In this document: piece after piece, positions 42,261-51,137 of the stretch | How positions within the stretch are numbered: the stretch's first letter is position 1 | How the letters are laid out: each line of letters opens with the position of its first letter | Source: Cesiribacter sp. SM1 | GTDB lineage: Bacteria > Bacteroidota > Bacteroidia > Cytophagales > Cyclobacteriaceae | DNA length: 64,000 nt | Direction of reading: 5' to 3' | Assembly (NCBI RefSeq): GCF_020178975.1 | Contig: NZ_JAHXBU010000090.1 | Coordinates: 62,001-126,000 of the forward strand | Notes under the pieces: model-generated | What the model was told of the DNA's origin: nothing | Databases searched by the model: none | Seen by the model: only the letters and a program-made list of their open reading frames with translations | Made by a program: the position numbers and the translations under genes

Positions 42261-42443
42261 ATGAATAAGCATTTGCGCCTGTTTCTGTTATTGGTAGTTG
42301 CTGTTTTAGCAGTCGCACTGAATGTATTCGGTGTTATGCCGGTAAAAGCAACACAGGTATTTTTGAACACCCTGCTGGTGGGATTCGGACTGATTTTGTT
42401 TGCTGATATGCTGATCAACACCCGTCTTGGGGAGCGCTCTTAA
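42261..42443 (+). CDS. 60-residue membrane protein
   Basis: Two hydrophobic stretches (about 6-25, LFLLLVVAVLAVALNVFGV, and 33-51, FLNTLLVGFGLILFADMLI) with a basic start (MNKHLR) and charged end (NTRLGERS). The AT-rich 290-bp leader region (41968-42260) has no other gene. Convergent with the PAP2 gene. Unknown family. Confidence 0.6.
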   Translation: MNKHLRLFLLLVVAVLAVALNVFGVMPVKATQVFLNTLLVGFGLILFADMLINTRLGERS

Positions 42444-42469
42444 TTGGCTCCTGCTGAGGGTTTTGTTCT

Positions 42470-42536
42470 GGCTTAGGGTTATGAAAATACATGCATTGAG
42501 CGAGCGTAGTAGTTTATGCGGTCCTAAGCCGTTTTT
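42470..42536 (+). terminator. Long-loop hairpin after the small membrane protein gene
   Basis: GGCTTAGG (42470-42477) and CCTAAGCC (42523-42530) are perfect reverse complements, followed by GTTTTT. The 45-base loop makes it weak. The right arm overlaps the PAP2 stop codon. Confidence 0.45.
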
Positions 42537-43120
42537 CTTCTTCTAAACAATTCTTTGGCTGGTGGCAGTTTAAATTGTGCCCACAGCCACAGGCGGCATA
42601 TTGCCCATCCGCTGATCATGCCCACAATTGCCCCAATGGTAATGTCTGTAGGGTAATGTACGCCCAGGTAAACGCGGCTATACGAAACCAGTACAGCCCA
42701 GGGAAACAGCAGTGCCATGGCTTTATAGTACCTGCCGAACAAAGTCCAGAAAAAAGCTGCTACCCCAAAAACATTAGCGGCATGCGAGGAGGCAAAGCCA
42801 TATTTGCCGCCACAACCGCCTATAATGCGCACCAGGTGTCCAATTTCAGGATCGTGGCAGGGGCGGGGTCGCTCAAAAAACGGTTTCATAAAGCCTGAAG
42901 TAAATCGGTCGGCAACTGTTACCACCAGTGCAATAGAAACCAGCAGATACACCGTTTGCCATTTTTCTTTCCAGATGAGCCAGGCAACCAGGCCAACATA
43001 GAGCGGCAGCCAGAAAAACTTGTGGCTCACCAGGAGCATAAGGGTATCCAGCCAGGGCAGGTGCAGGCTGTTGAGCCAGATCAAAAGATTTTTATCCCAC
43101 TGGTCTATCTGTTCTATCAT
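42524..43120 (-). CDS. PAP2-family phosphatase (undecaprenyl-diphosphatase-like)
   Basis: A 198-residue inner-membrane protein with about five or six spans and the three PAP2 motifs: K-PFFERPRP (about 78-87), G-ASSH (replacing PSGH, with the catalytic His) near 110, and SRVYLGVHYPTD (about 145-156). Family role: dephosphorylation of undecaprenyl pyrophosphate or other lipid phosphates on the outer face. The motif II change from PSGH to ASSH is common in this subfamily. Its C-terminus is basic (RRRKTA). Confidence 0.92.
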   Translation of the reverse strand: MIEQIDQWDKNLLIWLNSLHLPWLDTLMLLVSHKFFWLPLYVGLVAWLIWKEKWQTVYLLVSIALVVTVADRFTSGFMKPFFERPRPCHDPEIGHLVRIIGGCGGKYGFASSHAANVFGVAAFFWTLFGRYYKAMALLFPWAVLVSYSRVYLGVHYPTDITIGAIVGMISGWAICRLWLWAQFKLPPAKELFRRRKTA

Positions 43121-43239
43121 CTTTTATCAAGTATTGCGTAATCAAATACCGGGTTATTTAAACCTATTTTCACAGCAGGGTCTTTAAGCCCTACAGGTTT
43201 AAGAACCTGCCAGGTTTGGTGTGGTCGCCAGCAGTTAAA

Positions 43240-43281
43240 CTAAGCGACCCAGTCTATGCGACCCATTCTAAGCGAACCAAT
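43240..43281. repeat. Three-copy 14-bp tandem repeat across the hemF stop codon
   Basis: Units 43240-43253, 43254-43267 and 43268-43281 share CTA[AT]GCGA[CA]CCA. The last unit encodes the end of hemF and its stop, and the other two copies lie downstream on the minus strand. Confidence 0.9.
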
Positions 43282-44167
43282 CAATATCTTTTTTAAGTAG
43301 CGCCAGGGTATTAGCCTCTGGGCTGCCTTTTTCGGGTTGGTAGTTGTATACCCAGTTGGCTTGTGGAGGCATGCTCATCAGGATGCTTTCGGTGCGGCCT
43401 TCTGTATCGAGGCCAAACTTGGTGCCCCTGTCCCAAACCAGGTTAAACTCCACATACCTGCCCCGGCGCAGGCGCTGCCAATGCTGTTCAGCCTCACCAA
43501 AAGGCAATGCCTTGTTCTTTTGCATCAGTTGGGTGTATATGGGGGCAAAGGCCTCACCAATATCCTGTACAAACGCAAAAAGCTTTTCTTTCGCATCAGG
43601 TGCATCACCCGTTTGCCTGTCGAAGAAGATGCCGCCTACACCACGGGTTTCGCCGCGGTGTGGAATGTAGAAGTAGTCATCAGCCCATTTTTTAAAGGAG
43701 GGGTAGTAGCTGCTGTTATGTTTGTCGCAGGCCTGCTTTAGTTGCTCATGGAACCAGCGGGCATCAGCAGCATCAATGTAGTGAGGGGTAAGGTCTATGC
43801 CGCCACCAAACCACCAGGGCCCGTTGCTCATTTCAAAATAGCGCACATTCATGTGAATGATGGGAACCATAGGGCTGTTTGGGTGCAGCACAATGGAAAC
43901 ACCCGTAGCATAAAATTCAGACTCGGCTAGTTGAAGGGACTGCAGAATTTTTTCAGGGGTTTTGCCCCAGACAGCAGAGAAGTTAACGCCACCTTTCTCA
44001 ATAACGGCGCCCTTGTCAAACACACGGCTGCGGCCGCCGCCGCCACCTGGCCGTTCCCAGGCATCTTCTTTAAAACGGCTGCCGCCATCGGCAGCTTCCA
44101 GTGCCAGGCAGATCCGGTCCTGTAAACCACCGAACCATTCTGCTATATTTTCTTTTGTGGGCTTCAT
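43268..44167 (-). CDS. hemF: Oxygen-dependent coproporphyrinogen III oxidase
   Basis: A 299-residue enzyme, normal length for HemF. Characteristic blocks: GGGGRSRVF (about 40-49), FYATGVSIVLHPNSPMVP, WWFGGGIDLTPHY and LRRGRYVEFNLVWDRGTKFGLDT (split by active-site residues). Reaction: oxidative decarboxylation of coproporphyrinogen III to protoporphyrinogen IX with O2, implying aerobic heme synthesis. ATG at 44167 (MKPTKENIAEW) is preferred over TTG 44176. It follows the TPR/DHp gene by 15 bp, and its 3' end lies in a 14-bp tandem repeat. Confidence 0.96.
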   Translation of the reverse strand: MKPTKENIAEWFGGLQDRICLALEAADGGSRFKEDAWERPGGGGGRSRVFDKGAVIEKGGVNFSAVWGKTPEKILQSLQLAESEFYATGVSIVLHPNSPMVPIIHMNVRYFEMSNGPWWFGGGIDLTPHYIDAADARWFHEQLKQACDKHNSSYYPSFKKWADDYFYIPHRGETRGVGGIFFDRQTGDAPDAKEKLFAFVQDIGEAFAPIYTQLMQKNKALPFGEAEQHWQRLRRGRYVEFNLVWDRGTKFGLDTEGRTESILMSMPPQANWVYNYQPEKGSPEANTLALLKKDIDWFA

Positions 44168-44182
44168 GGCGCCCAATTTACA

Positions 44183-45697
44183 TTAATTAAAGTTATCTTG
44201 GCTAACCGTCTTGCTCTCAAGAATGACGTTAATTTCATGAACTACCTTATCCAGCTCATGTGCAGACTCGTTCAATCGGTCCAGGATGAAGTGAAACTCG
44301 GTTTGATGTTCTGCTTTTGGCAGCAGGTTAACAAGTCCTAAAATTCTGGCTAGCGGGCCCCTGACTTTGTGGGCATTGAAAAAAGCGTACTGAATAAGCT
44401 GCCGGTTTTGCTGGTTCAGCTGGCGGGTGCGTTCCTGAATATTTCCCTCCAGCTCAATATTGTGCTGCCTGATTTTATCGTAAGCCTCCTCAAGTTCTTT
44501 TGCCTGTGCCTGTATGGCGGCATGCATTTGTTGCAGCCTGTCGTGATTTCGCTTGCTCTGGTGGTAGTGGTACAGGAGAAACACCATTATACCAATCAGC
44601 ATGATTACAGCAATAACAGAGGCAAATGTAATTGCCAGTTGTTTCTGATGATTGGCCAGTGATGCCTTCAACTCAAGGTCGCGGGCGGCTACGTTGGCCT
44701 TTAGCAGCCGGTTTTCGTTGATATTCCGTTCTGCTTCCAGTAAATTAAAATAGTGTTGCTGCTCGGAGTGCTGCGCCAGCATGCTGAGGCTGTCGCTGAG
44801 TTTGCTGTATTCGCGCTGGTAGCTAAGTGCCTGTTTGTAGTTTCCATTTTGGGCAGACAGGCCGGAGAGCTGGGTGAGGATTGTTTTAGTGGCGTTATTA
44901 TCTGTTACCTGCCTGCTGAGTGCCAGTGCAGCTTGTAAAAGATTGTTGGCTTCTTCATTATCCTGTAGTGTGCTGTACACTTTAGCAAGCCCCATCTGGG
45001 TGTAGATTTTACCCTGCGTATACCGGATCTTTTCTGCCAGTGCCAGCGCATTTTTAAAATGATATTGGGCAGAGTCATGCTGATTTTGCCGGTAATAGAG
45101 ATCTGCCAGGTTCAGCAGGTTCAGGCAGGTGCCTTCCATTAGCTTAAGCTCCCGGCTAATGAGCAGGCTTTTTTCCAGATACTCTTTCGCCTGTGTGTAA
45201 TTAGCCATGTGGCTGTGAACCATGCCAATGTTGCCCAGGTTGCGTGCTTCCAGTTTTAGATTGTGGGAGCGGGTGCTAAGCTTAAGAGATTGCTGGTAAT
45301 AGGCCAGGGCATGCTTTAGGCTGTCTTCAAAGTAATAAACATTGCCTATGTTGGTTAAGGCCTGTGCTTCAAAATCCAGCCAGCTTTTTTCTTTGCTAAG
45401 CGCCAGTGCCTTGTGGAAATTTTCGAGTGATTTGGTATAAAAGCCTATGTTGAGGTAAATAGAGCCCAGCTGGTTATAGCCTTTGCATGCATGCATGTAG
45501 AGCTTGTTCTCAAGGGCAAGGGTCTGGGCCTGCTCAACGGCTGTAATGGCGGTAGCTACATCATGTAAACGAAACTGGTTTGCAAGGCTTTGCAGAGAAT
45601 CGATCCTGGCGGAAATCCTTTCTTTTTGTGCATGGGAAGCCAGCGGATAAGCAAGCAGGATAAAGAAAAACAGTACGTGGCAACGCCGCATAAACAT
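44183..45697 (-). CDS. TPR signalling protein ending in a DHp-like domain without ATPase
   Basis: A 504-residue protein: signal peptide (about 1-23), seven or so TPR repeats (about 40-320), one membrane span (about 355-375), coiled coil (about 378-425), and a C-terminal DHp/HisKA-like helix pair with H443 in AHKVRGPLARILGL. It stops about 60 residues later with no HATPase_c domain. Histidine kinases of this Bacteroidota TPR type normally carry one. So it may be a phosphoacceptor or dimer partner, or a dead kinase. It lies 15 bp upstream of hemF. Confidence 0.85.
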   Translation of the reverse strand: MFMRRCHVLFFFILLAYPLASHAQKERISARIDSLQSLANQFRLHDVATAITAVEQAQTLALENKLYMHACKGYNQLGSIYLNIGFYTKSLENFHKALALSKEKSWLDFEAQALTNIGNVYYFEDSLKHALAYYQQSLKLSTRSHNLKLEARNLGNIGMVHSHMANYTQAKEYLEKSLLISRELKLMEGTCLNLLNLADLYYRQNQHDSAQYHFKNALALAEKIRYTQGKIYTQMGLAKVYSTLQDNEEANNLLQAALALSRQVTDNNATKTILTQLSGLSAQNGNYKQALSYQREYSKLSDSLSMLAQHSEQQHYFNLLEAERNINENRLLKANVAARDLELKASLANHQKQLAITFASVIAVIMLIGIMVFLLYHYHQSKRNHDRLQQMHAAIQAQAKELEEAYDKIRQHNIELEGNIQERTRQLNQQNRQLIQYAFFNAHKVRGPLARILGLVNLLPKAEHQTEFHFILDRLNESAHELDKVVHEINVILESKTVSQDNFN

Positions 45698-45859
45698 TAT
45701 TCTCTGCAGTTCGTGTACAGTAAAAGTAAAAGGAAGAATTGGTTAAAGTGCCAAAATGTAATTTTCGGGTAAGCTTTTAGTAAAAACTAAGTTAACAATA
45801 CAACGTTTCTTTGAATCATCAGTTTTACTAACGTTCGTTCGCTTTTACGTAAAATTAGT

Positions 45860-45867
45860 TACCTTTG
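45860..45867 (+). promoter_or_regulatory. -7 box upstream of the E1 dehydrogenase gene
   Basis: TACCTTTG matches TAnnTTTG, 22 bp before the ATG. At the -33 distance only a TTC is seen. Just upstream, ACTAACGTTCGTTCG has a half-palindrome look that could be an operator of a TetR-type regulator (low support). Confidence 0.5.
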
Positions 45868-45889
45868 CAGGTACAGAAACAGAGTTGCT

Positions 45890-47992
45890 ATGTCAGAAGA
45901 AACTGCTTCCACAGATATCCGTACCACCCTTGATAAAGCCCTTTATCGTAAAGCATACCGCCTTATGTGCATGGCTGGCCGTATGGCGGCACTTTATGAA
46001 GAGCGGCGGCAGCTGAGTAGCAAATATGTGCACAGCACTTCCCGCGGACATGAGGCCATACAACTGGCAGCAGCATTTCAGCTTACTTCGGTAGATTATG
46101 CCGCCCCTTACTACCGCGACGACAGTATGCTGCTGGGCATTGGTATGCAGCCTTACGAATTAATGCTGCAACTGCTTGCCAAGGCAGATGATCCCTTCAG
46201 TGGCGGACGCACCTATTATTCGCACCCCAGCTTAAAGCGGGAGGGCATGCCCACCATACCGCACCAGAGTTCTGCTACCGGCATGCAGGCCATTCCCTCT
46301 ACGGGTATGGCACATGGCCTGCGTTACCTGGAAGGCCGTAATCTTCTCCAAAGCAGCGGAGAGCAGGGCAAGCCGGTGGTATTATGTTCTCTTGGCGATG
46401 GATCTGTAACGGAAGGAGAAGTTGCCGAAGCTTTTCAGATGGCAGTGCTGAAAAAGCTGCCGGTTGTATACCTGGTGCAGGATAACAACTGGGGTATTTC
46501 TGCTACAGGCGCAGAGATGCGTGTAATGAGTGCTTACGAATATGCGGCTGGTTTCCCTGGCCTCGAGCGCATTACAGTAGATGGCGCTGATTTTACAGAA
46601 TCTTATGTGGCCATGGAGCGGGCCTTTAGTTATGCCAGAAAAGAGCGGGCTCCCGTGCTGGTACATGCCAGCTGTCCGCTATTGGGGCACCACACCTCGG
46701 GAGTGCGTAAAGAATTTTACCGGGAGCAGCACAACCTGCAGCAGCATCAGCAAAACGATCCACTACCCAGGCTTAGGAGCTTTTTGCTGGAGGAGCAGCT
46801 GTTTACCGAAGCAGAACTGCTAAGGTTGGAGGCACAGGCCGTACAAACAGTAGAAGAGGCTTTCGAGAGGGCATTGCAGGCGCCAGATCCTAAGCCCGAA
46901 ACGGTGATGGAGCATGAGTTTGCTCCTACCCCTGTTCAGGCAGAGCAGGGCGAACGTGCCCCTGCCGGTGCCGAAAAAGTATTAATGGTAGATGCGGCAC
47001 TGCATGCCATCGACGAGATCCTGCGCAAGCATCCGGAATCGCTGCTCTACGGGCAGGATGTGGGGGCTCGCCTGGGAGGTGTTTTTCGTGAGGCAGCAAC
47101 CCTTGGTGATAAGTATGGAAAAGACCGTGTGTTCAATACACCTATCCAGGAGGCTTACATTGTAGGCTCAACGGTAGGCATGTCGGCGGTGGGCTGCAGG
47201 CCAATTGTAGAAATACAGTTTGCTGATTATATATGGCCGGGCATGAACCAGCTGGTTGAGGAGCTTAGCAAAAGCTGCTACCTAAGCCGGGGGCAGTTCC
47301 CTGTTTCCTCTGTGATCAGGGTTCCAATTGGAGCTTATGGCGGCGGCGGGCCCTACCATAGCGGCAGCATAGAAAGTACCCTGCTGAACATACGGGGTAT
47401 TAAAGTAGCATATCCCAGCAACGCTGCCGATATGAAAGGCCTCATGAAAGCTGCCTACTACGATCCTAACCCTGTGATTATGCTGGAGCACAAGGGCCTC
47501 TACTGGGGTAAAGTGCCAGGTACGGAAGAAGCAAAAACACCCGAGCCTGCAGAAGATTACATTATACCGCTGGGTAAGGCCCGGGTAGTGCAGGAGGCCA
47601 GCGAAGAAAAACTAGCTGAAGGTGATACCTGCGGCATTATTACCTATGGCATGGGCGTACACTGGGCCAGGGCGGCAAGCAAAAGCTTTGCCGGCCAGGT
47701 AGAAATACTGGACCTGCGCAGCCTCAACCCACTGGACTGGGATGCCTGCACAAGTCTGGTTGAACGGCATGGAAAACTGCTGATCCTTACCGAAGAGCCG
47801 CTGCTCAACAGCTTTGCCGAGAGCCTGGCGGGCCGCCTAAGCCTGCACTGTTTTAAGCAGCTGGATGCCCCTGTAATGACCATGGGTGCCTTACCACTGC
47901 CGGCCGTACCCCTGAATGTAGCCCTTGAAAAAGCCATGCTCCCCAGTGCCGAAAAGGTAGCCGCCAGGCTTGAAGAGCTGCTGGGGTATTAA
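45890..47992 (+). CDS. 2-oxoacid dehydrogenase E1, fused alpha and beta subunits
   Basis: A 700-residue fusion of E1 alpha (about 1-330) and E1 beta (about 360-700). Alpha has the TPP/Mg motif GDGS...DNNWG (about 169-200) and STSRGHEA near the N-terminus. Beta starts MVDAALHAIDEIL and holds the transketolase pyrimidine domain (LYGQDVGARLGGVFR, FNTPIQEAYIVG) and C-terminal domain (ILDLRSLNPLDWD). Best match: branched-chain 2-oxoacid dehydrogenase (2-oxoisovalerate type), though a pyruvate role cannot be excluded. Fused E1 is common in Bacteroidota. E2 and E3 genes are not near. Confidence 0.93.
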   Translation: MSEETASTDIRTTLDKALYRKAYRLMCMAGRMAALYEERRQLSSKYVHSTSRGHEAIQLAAAFQLTSVDYAAPYYRDDSMLLGIGMQPYELMLQLLAKADDPFSGGRTYYSHPSLKREGMPTIPHQSSATGMQAIPSTGMAHGLRYLEGRNLLQSSGEQGKPVVLCSLGDGSVTEGEVAEAFQMAVLKKLPVVYLVQDNNWGISATGAEMRVMSAYEYAAGFPGLERITVDGADFTESYVAMERAFSYARKERAPVLVHASCPLLGHHTSGVRKEFYREQHNLQQHQQNDPLPRLRSFLLEEQLFTEAELLRLEAQAVQTVEEAFERALQAPDPKPETVMEHEFAPTPVQAEQGERAPAGAEKVLMVDAALHAIDEILRKHPESLLYGQDVGARLGGVFREAATLGDKYGKDRVFNTPIQEAYIVGSTVGMSAVGCRPIVEIQFADYIWPGMNQLVEELSKSCYLSRGQFPVSSVIRVPIGAYGGGGPYHSGSIESTLLNIRGIKVAYPSNAADMKGLMKAAYYDPNPVIMLEHKGLYWGKVPGTEEAKTPEPAEDYIIPLGKARVVQEASEEKLAEGDTCGIITYGMGVHWARAASKSFAGQVEILDLRSLNPLDWDACTSLVERHGKLLILTEEPLLNSFAESLAGRLSLHCFKQLDAPVMTMGALPLPAVPLNVALEKAMLPSAEKVAARLEELLGY

Positions 47993-48268
47993 GCGGTAAA
48001 GACTGATTGCTGAATATGTAGTTTTATGAGCAGCAGCTCTCCAGGATGACTTGCTCTTGCGGATGCACTTTTTGATAAGAGCTGTACCTGGAGGGGTGTG
48101 TCAAGAGATACCATAGGCTGGTTTGTAAGGCGATTTTTTAGCTCTAGCGGAAGGTAAATGCCAGATAAAAAGACTTTAAACCGTTCGTAACATCCTTCTG
48201 GCTGCTTTAATAGTAACTGTATACCTTGCTGAGGTATAGCAATCTAATATCTGCTATTGTTAAAGTAT

Positions 48269-49201
48269 ATGGTATCTGGTAAATTTTTTATAGTGCTTGT
48301 TTTTTCAGTTGTATTTTGTGCACCTTATCTGCTTCACGCACAAAAGTTAAATGTTGCTTTGGTTGAGGAAGGCGTTATCAGTACTCCTGGTAATGAGTTT
48401 AACCCCAGCTTTACTGCAGATGGCAGAACTTTATACATTGTTCATTCCCTGCCAGGGTTCAAAGAGTCAAAGATTATGACCTCCAGGCTGGAGCATGGTA
48501 AGTGGACGGAGTTGGAGCGTATCAGCTTTTCAGATGATCGTTACCGCGATTCAGACCCAAGCATTACACCAGATGGTAAAACATTGTTTTTCATATCTAA
48601 CAGGCCGGTAGATGGAGGAGAGCTGCCTAAAAAAGATTATGATATATGGCGCGCAGAGCTGGTTCACGGGCTGTGGTCAGCACCACAGCCGGTTAAAGAG
48701 GTGAATTCACCACAAATGGAGCTTGGAGTGGAATATATTAAAGGATCGCTGTATTTCAACTCAACAAGGGGGGGCGAAGCTACCTCATCAGATATTTACT
48801 ACAGTACTTACCAAAATGGAGCTTTTACAGCGCCAGTAAGCATTGGACCTCCTGTAAACACCCCTGAATTTGAGGCGGATCCAGTACAATCACCAGATGG
48901 TAATTATCTGGTATATTCAGGTTGGGGCAGAGCCGGCGGTTTTGGCCAGGGAGATCTGTACATCTGCAGAAAAGAAGGTGAAGCATGGTCTGCTCCCATA
49001 AACCTGGGAGACCAGGTGAATTCTAAATTCTTTGAGTTTACGCCTTTCTTTTCTGCTGATGGAAAAGATTTGTTCTTCTGCTCAGATAAATATGACGATA
49101 CACAGGCGCAGTTAGATGAACAGGTATTGAATGGGAAGTTTAATGTTTACAGAGTTTCAGTAGAGGAATTACTTAAGAGCCTTTCTTTTAAATCAATCTA
49201 A
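48269..49201 (+). CDS. Secreted PD40 beta-propeller protein
   Basis: A 310-residue exported protein from ATG 48269 (MVSGKFFIVLVFSVVFCAPYLLHAQ); a TTG 12 bp upstream also opens the frame but is less likely. Five or six WD40-like PD40 blades recur: FTADGRTLYIVHS, ITPDGKTLFFISNRP, SPDGNYLVYSGWG, FSADGKDLFFCSDK. Unlike the PorE-like protein there is no TPR or OmpA part. Such propellers act as periplasmic or surface binding platforms. The lower GC of its codons compared with neighbours could mark recent acquisition, but this is only an impression. Confidence 0.85.
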   Translation: MVSGKFFIVLVFSVVFCAPYLLHAQKLNVALVEEGVISTPGNEFNPSFTADGRTLYIVHSLPGFKESKIMTSRLEHGKWTELERISFSDDRYRDSDPSITPDGKTLFFISNRPVDGGELPKKDYDIWRAELVHGLWSAPQPVKEVNSPQMELGVEYIKGSLYFNSTRGGEATSSDIYYSTYQNGAFTAPVSIGPPVNTPEFEADPVQSPDGNYLVYSGWGRAGGFGQGDLYICRKEGEAWSAPINLGDQVNSKFFEFTPFFSADGKDLFFCSDKYDDTQAQLDEQVLNGKFNVYRVSVEELLKSLSFKSI

Positions 49202-49356
49202 ATACGCTCCCCCCCAATTTATTAGATCCTTTTTTCCTGTCAGCATAATAACACGATGCCTGTACACTTTTGCCTGCTGTTTGTGAATTAACGCCCCCTT
49301 TTTGGCGTAAACCCAAACAGTTAGCCTGGGAGTTGTTGCAGGAATTGCTTTGCATA

Positions 49357-49965
49357 TTAGTTCTTAGGCGGGTTGATCATGATGTGGGCACCGTGGGTGC
49401 CGGGGTACATGATCCAGGGCATGCCGGGTGCTTCTGGTTTTAGTGGCAGGCCGGTACCTTCGGCAGTGGCGTAGGGAATGTACACTACATAGCGCAGGTA
49501 GGCATCTTTAACCTCTCCGGTAGCTGCATTGTAGTTTTCTTTTGGTGCATTCAGTACAAACAGGGTGGAGGGTTGTGCAGGCATGCGCAGCTTACCGCTT
49601 TTGGCTTCCTGCTCCCGGGTGTCGAAAATCTGCTGAAAGTTCTTGCCGCTCTTTTTCAGCTCGCGCCCCCTTGCCATAAAAGGCTCAAGGTCTTTGTGAT
49701 AGCAGGAGGCGGAGAAGCCTTCGCTGTTGGGGTCGTCGGCCAGGCACACCATTTCATTGGTGCCTTTGCGCAGCATTGTAAATTCACCATTCTGGTTGTA
49801 GCCCCATACTGCGGCACCCGCCTGCTTATCGGCAGGGGCAGCCAGTACAGCTGATTTTATTTGTGCCTCGGCAGGGGGTATGGAGGTAGCTGTTGACTGC
49901 GCACTGCTGTTTAGTGCTGCCAGCAGCAACACGCCAAGCGCAAAGGGTTTTTGTAATGGATGCAT
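49357..49965 (-). CDS. Secreted hypothetical protein
   Basis: A 202-residue protein with a signal peptide (about 1-23, ends SSAQ). The mature part has no recognised family; it contains conserved-looking segments AVWGYNQNGEFTMLRKG, MVCLADDPNSEGFSASCYHKDL and MPWIMYPGTHGAHIMI. The two Cys in the middle (C74 and about C86) could form a disulphide. It is convergent with the PD40 gene and divergent from the SMP-30 gene. Confidence 0.7.
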   Translation of the reverse strand: MHPLQKPFALGVLLLAALNSSAQSTATSIPPAEAQIKSAVLAAPADKQAGAAVWGYNQNGEFTMLRKGTNEMVCLADDPNSEGFSASCYHKDLEPFMARGRELKKSGKNFQQIFDTREQEAKSGKLRMPAQPSTLFVLNAPKENYNAATGEVKDAYLRYVVYIPYATAEGTGLPLKPEAPGMPWIMYPGTHGAHIMINPPKN

Positions 49966-50133
49966 GGCAAAAAATAAGGATGGTGATGATACAAACAGTA
50001 GTACAGAAAAATAGTCATATTGTCTTCGGCTTACAAGCTGCGCCGGTTATAAAGTGATTTAAGTGTCAGTAAAAGTTAAACTGCTGGCGTAATTAGGTTT
50101 AATGTTGTATCATCAGGAAAAAAAGCTTTGTAC

Positions 50134-51054
50134 ATGAATCAGGCAAAGGCAGCACTACTTTTTGTTGGCACCTTATTAACCATATTTTTACCCGGGGCTG
50201 GTACTGCACAAATGACAGATAATAATTCAATAGTAGCCAAAGGCGCAAAGCTAGAAAAGCTGGGTGCTGGTTATACTTTTACAGAAGGACCGGCGGCAGA
50301 TCGTGTAGGAAACGTTTATTTTACCGATCAGCCAAACAACGAAATCATCCGTTGGGATGCTGCAACAGGGCAGTTCTCTACTTTTTCTGATGAGGCGGGT
50401 CGCTCCAATGGCATGTACTTTGATAAAAACGGTAATCTCATAAGCTGTGCCGATGAGCACAACCAGCTCTGGATGTGGGATATGAAGGGCAATTCCACCG
50501 TTCTGCTTACAGATTACCAGGGCAAACTCCTGAATGGCCCTAATGACCTCTGGATACATCCCGGGGGAGGAATGTATATTACAGATCCACTCTATAAGCG
50601 GGAATACTGGGAGCGTGATGCGGCCATGCAGCAGGATGGCCAGCATGTGTACTACCTAAGTCCTGACAGGAGCCGTTTCTTTAAGGTAGATGAAGCGCTG
50701 GAACAGCCAAATGGCATTATAGGAACCCCCGATGGTAAAAAGCTATATGTGGCCGATATTGGAGCCGGTAAAACCTATGTGTACGATATCGGAGAAGGGG
50801 GAGAGCTCCGGAATAAAACCTTGTTTGCACCGATGGGGTCTGACGGCATGACGATTGATGAAAAAGGGAATGTATACCTTACCGGAAAAGGCGTAACCGT
50901 ATTCGATAAATCTGGTGTGCAAATAGCCCATATACCTATTGATGCAGACTGGACAGCCAATGTTACCTTTGGGGGCAAAGACCGCCAGATGCTATTTATA
51001 ACAGCCATGGATGCTGTTTATGGCCTTAAAATGAAGGTGAAGGGCGCCAGGTAA
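50134..51054 (+). CDS. SMP-30/gluconolactonase family protein
   Basis: A 306-residue exported protein (signal about 1-27, ends GTAQ). Six-bladed propeller with metal-binding residues in the expected places: FTEGPAADRVGNVYFTD, an RSNGMYFDKNGNLISC segment, LNGPNDLWIHPGGGMYITDP and QPNGIIGTPDGKKLYVAD. Family reaction: hydrolysis of sugar lactones such as gluconolactone. ATG at 50134 is preferred over TTG 50128. Sugar oxidation genes also lie at the right edge, but no operon link is seen. Confidence 0.92.
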   Translation: MNQAKAALLFVGTLLTIFLPGAGTAQMTDNNSIVAKGAKLEKLGAGYTFTEGPAADRVGNVYFTDQPNNEIIRWDAATGQFSTFSDEAGRSNGMYFDKNGNLISCADEHNQLWMWDMKGNSTVLLTDYQGKLLNGPNDLWIHPGGGMYITDPLYKREYWERDAAMQQDGQHVYYLSPDRSRFFKVDEALEQPNGIIGTPDGKKLYVADIGAGKTYVYDIGEGGELRNKTLFAPMGSDGMTIDEKGNVYLTGKGVTVFDKSGVQIAHIPIDADWTANVTFGGKDRQMLFITAMDAVYGLKMKVKGAR

Positions 51055-51137
51055 ATGTTAGCTTTTCTGTCTGAAGCTCCTTTTTATCGTAACCCCTGCA
51101 ACAAACAGATCCTGCTATCTCATCAGGTGCTACTGTA

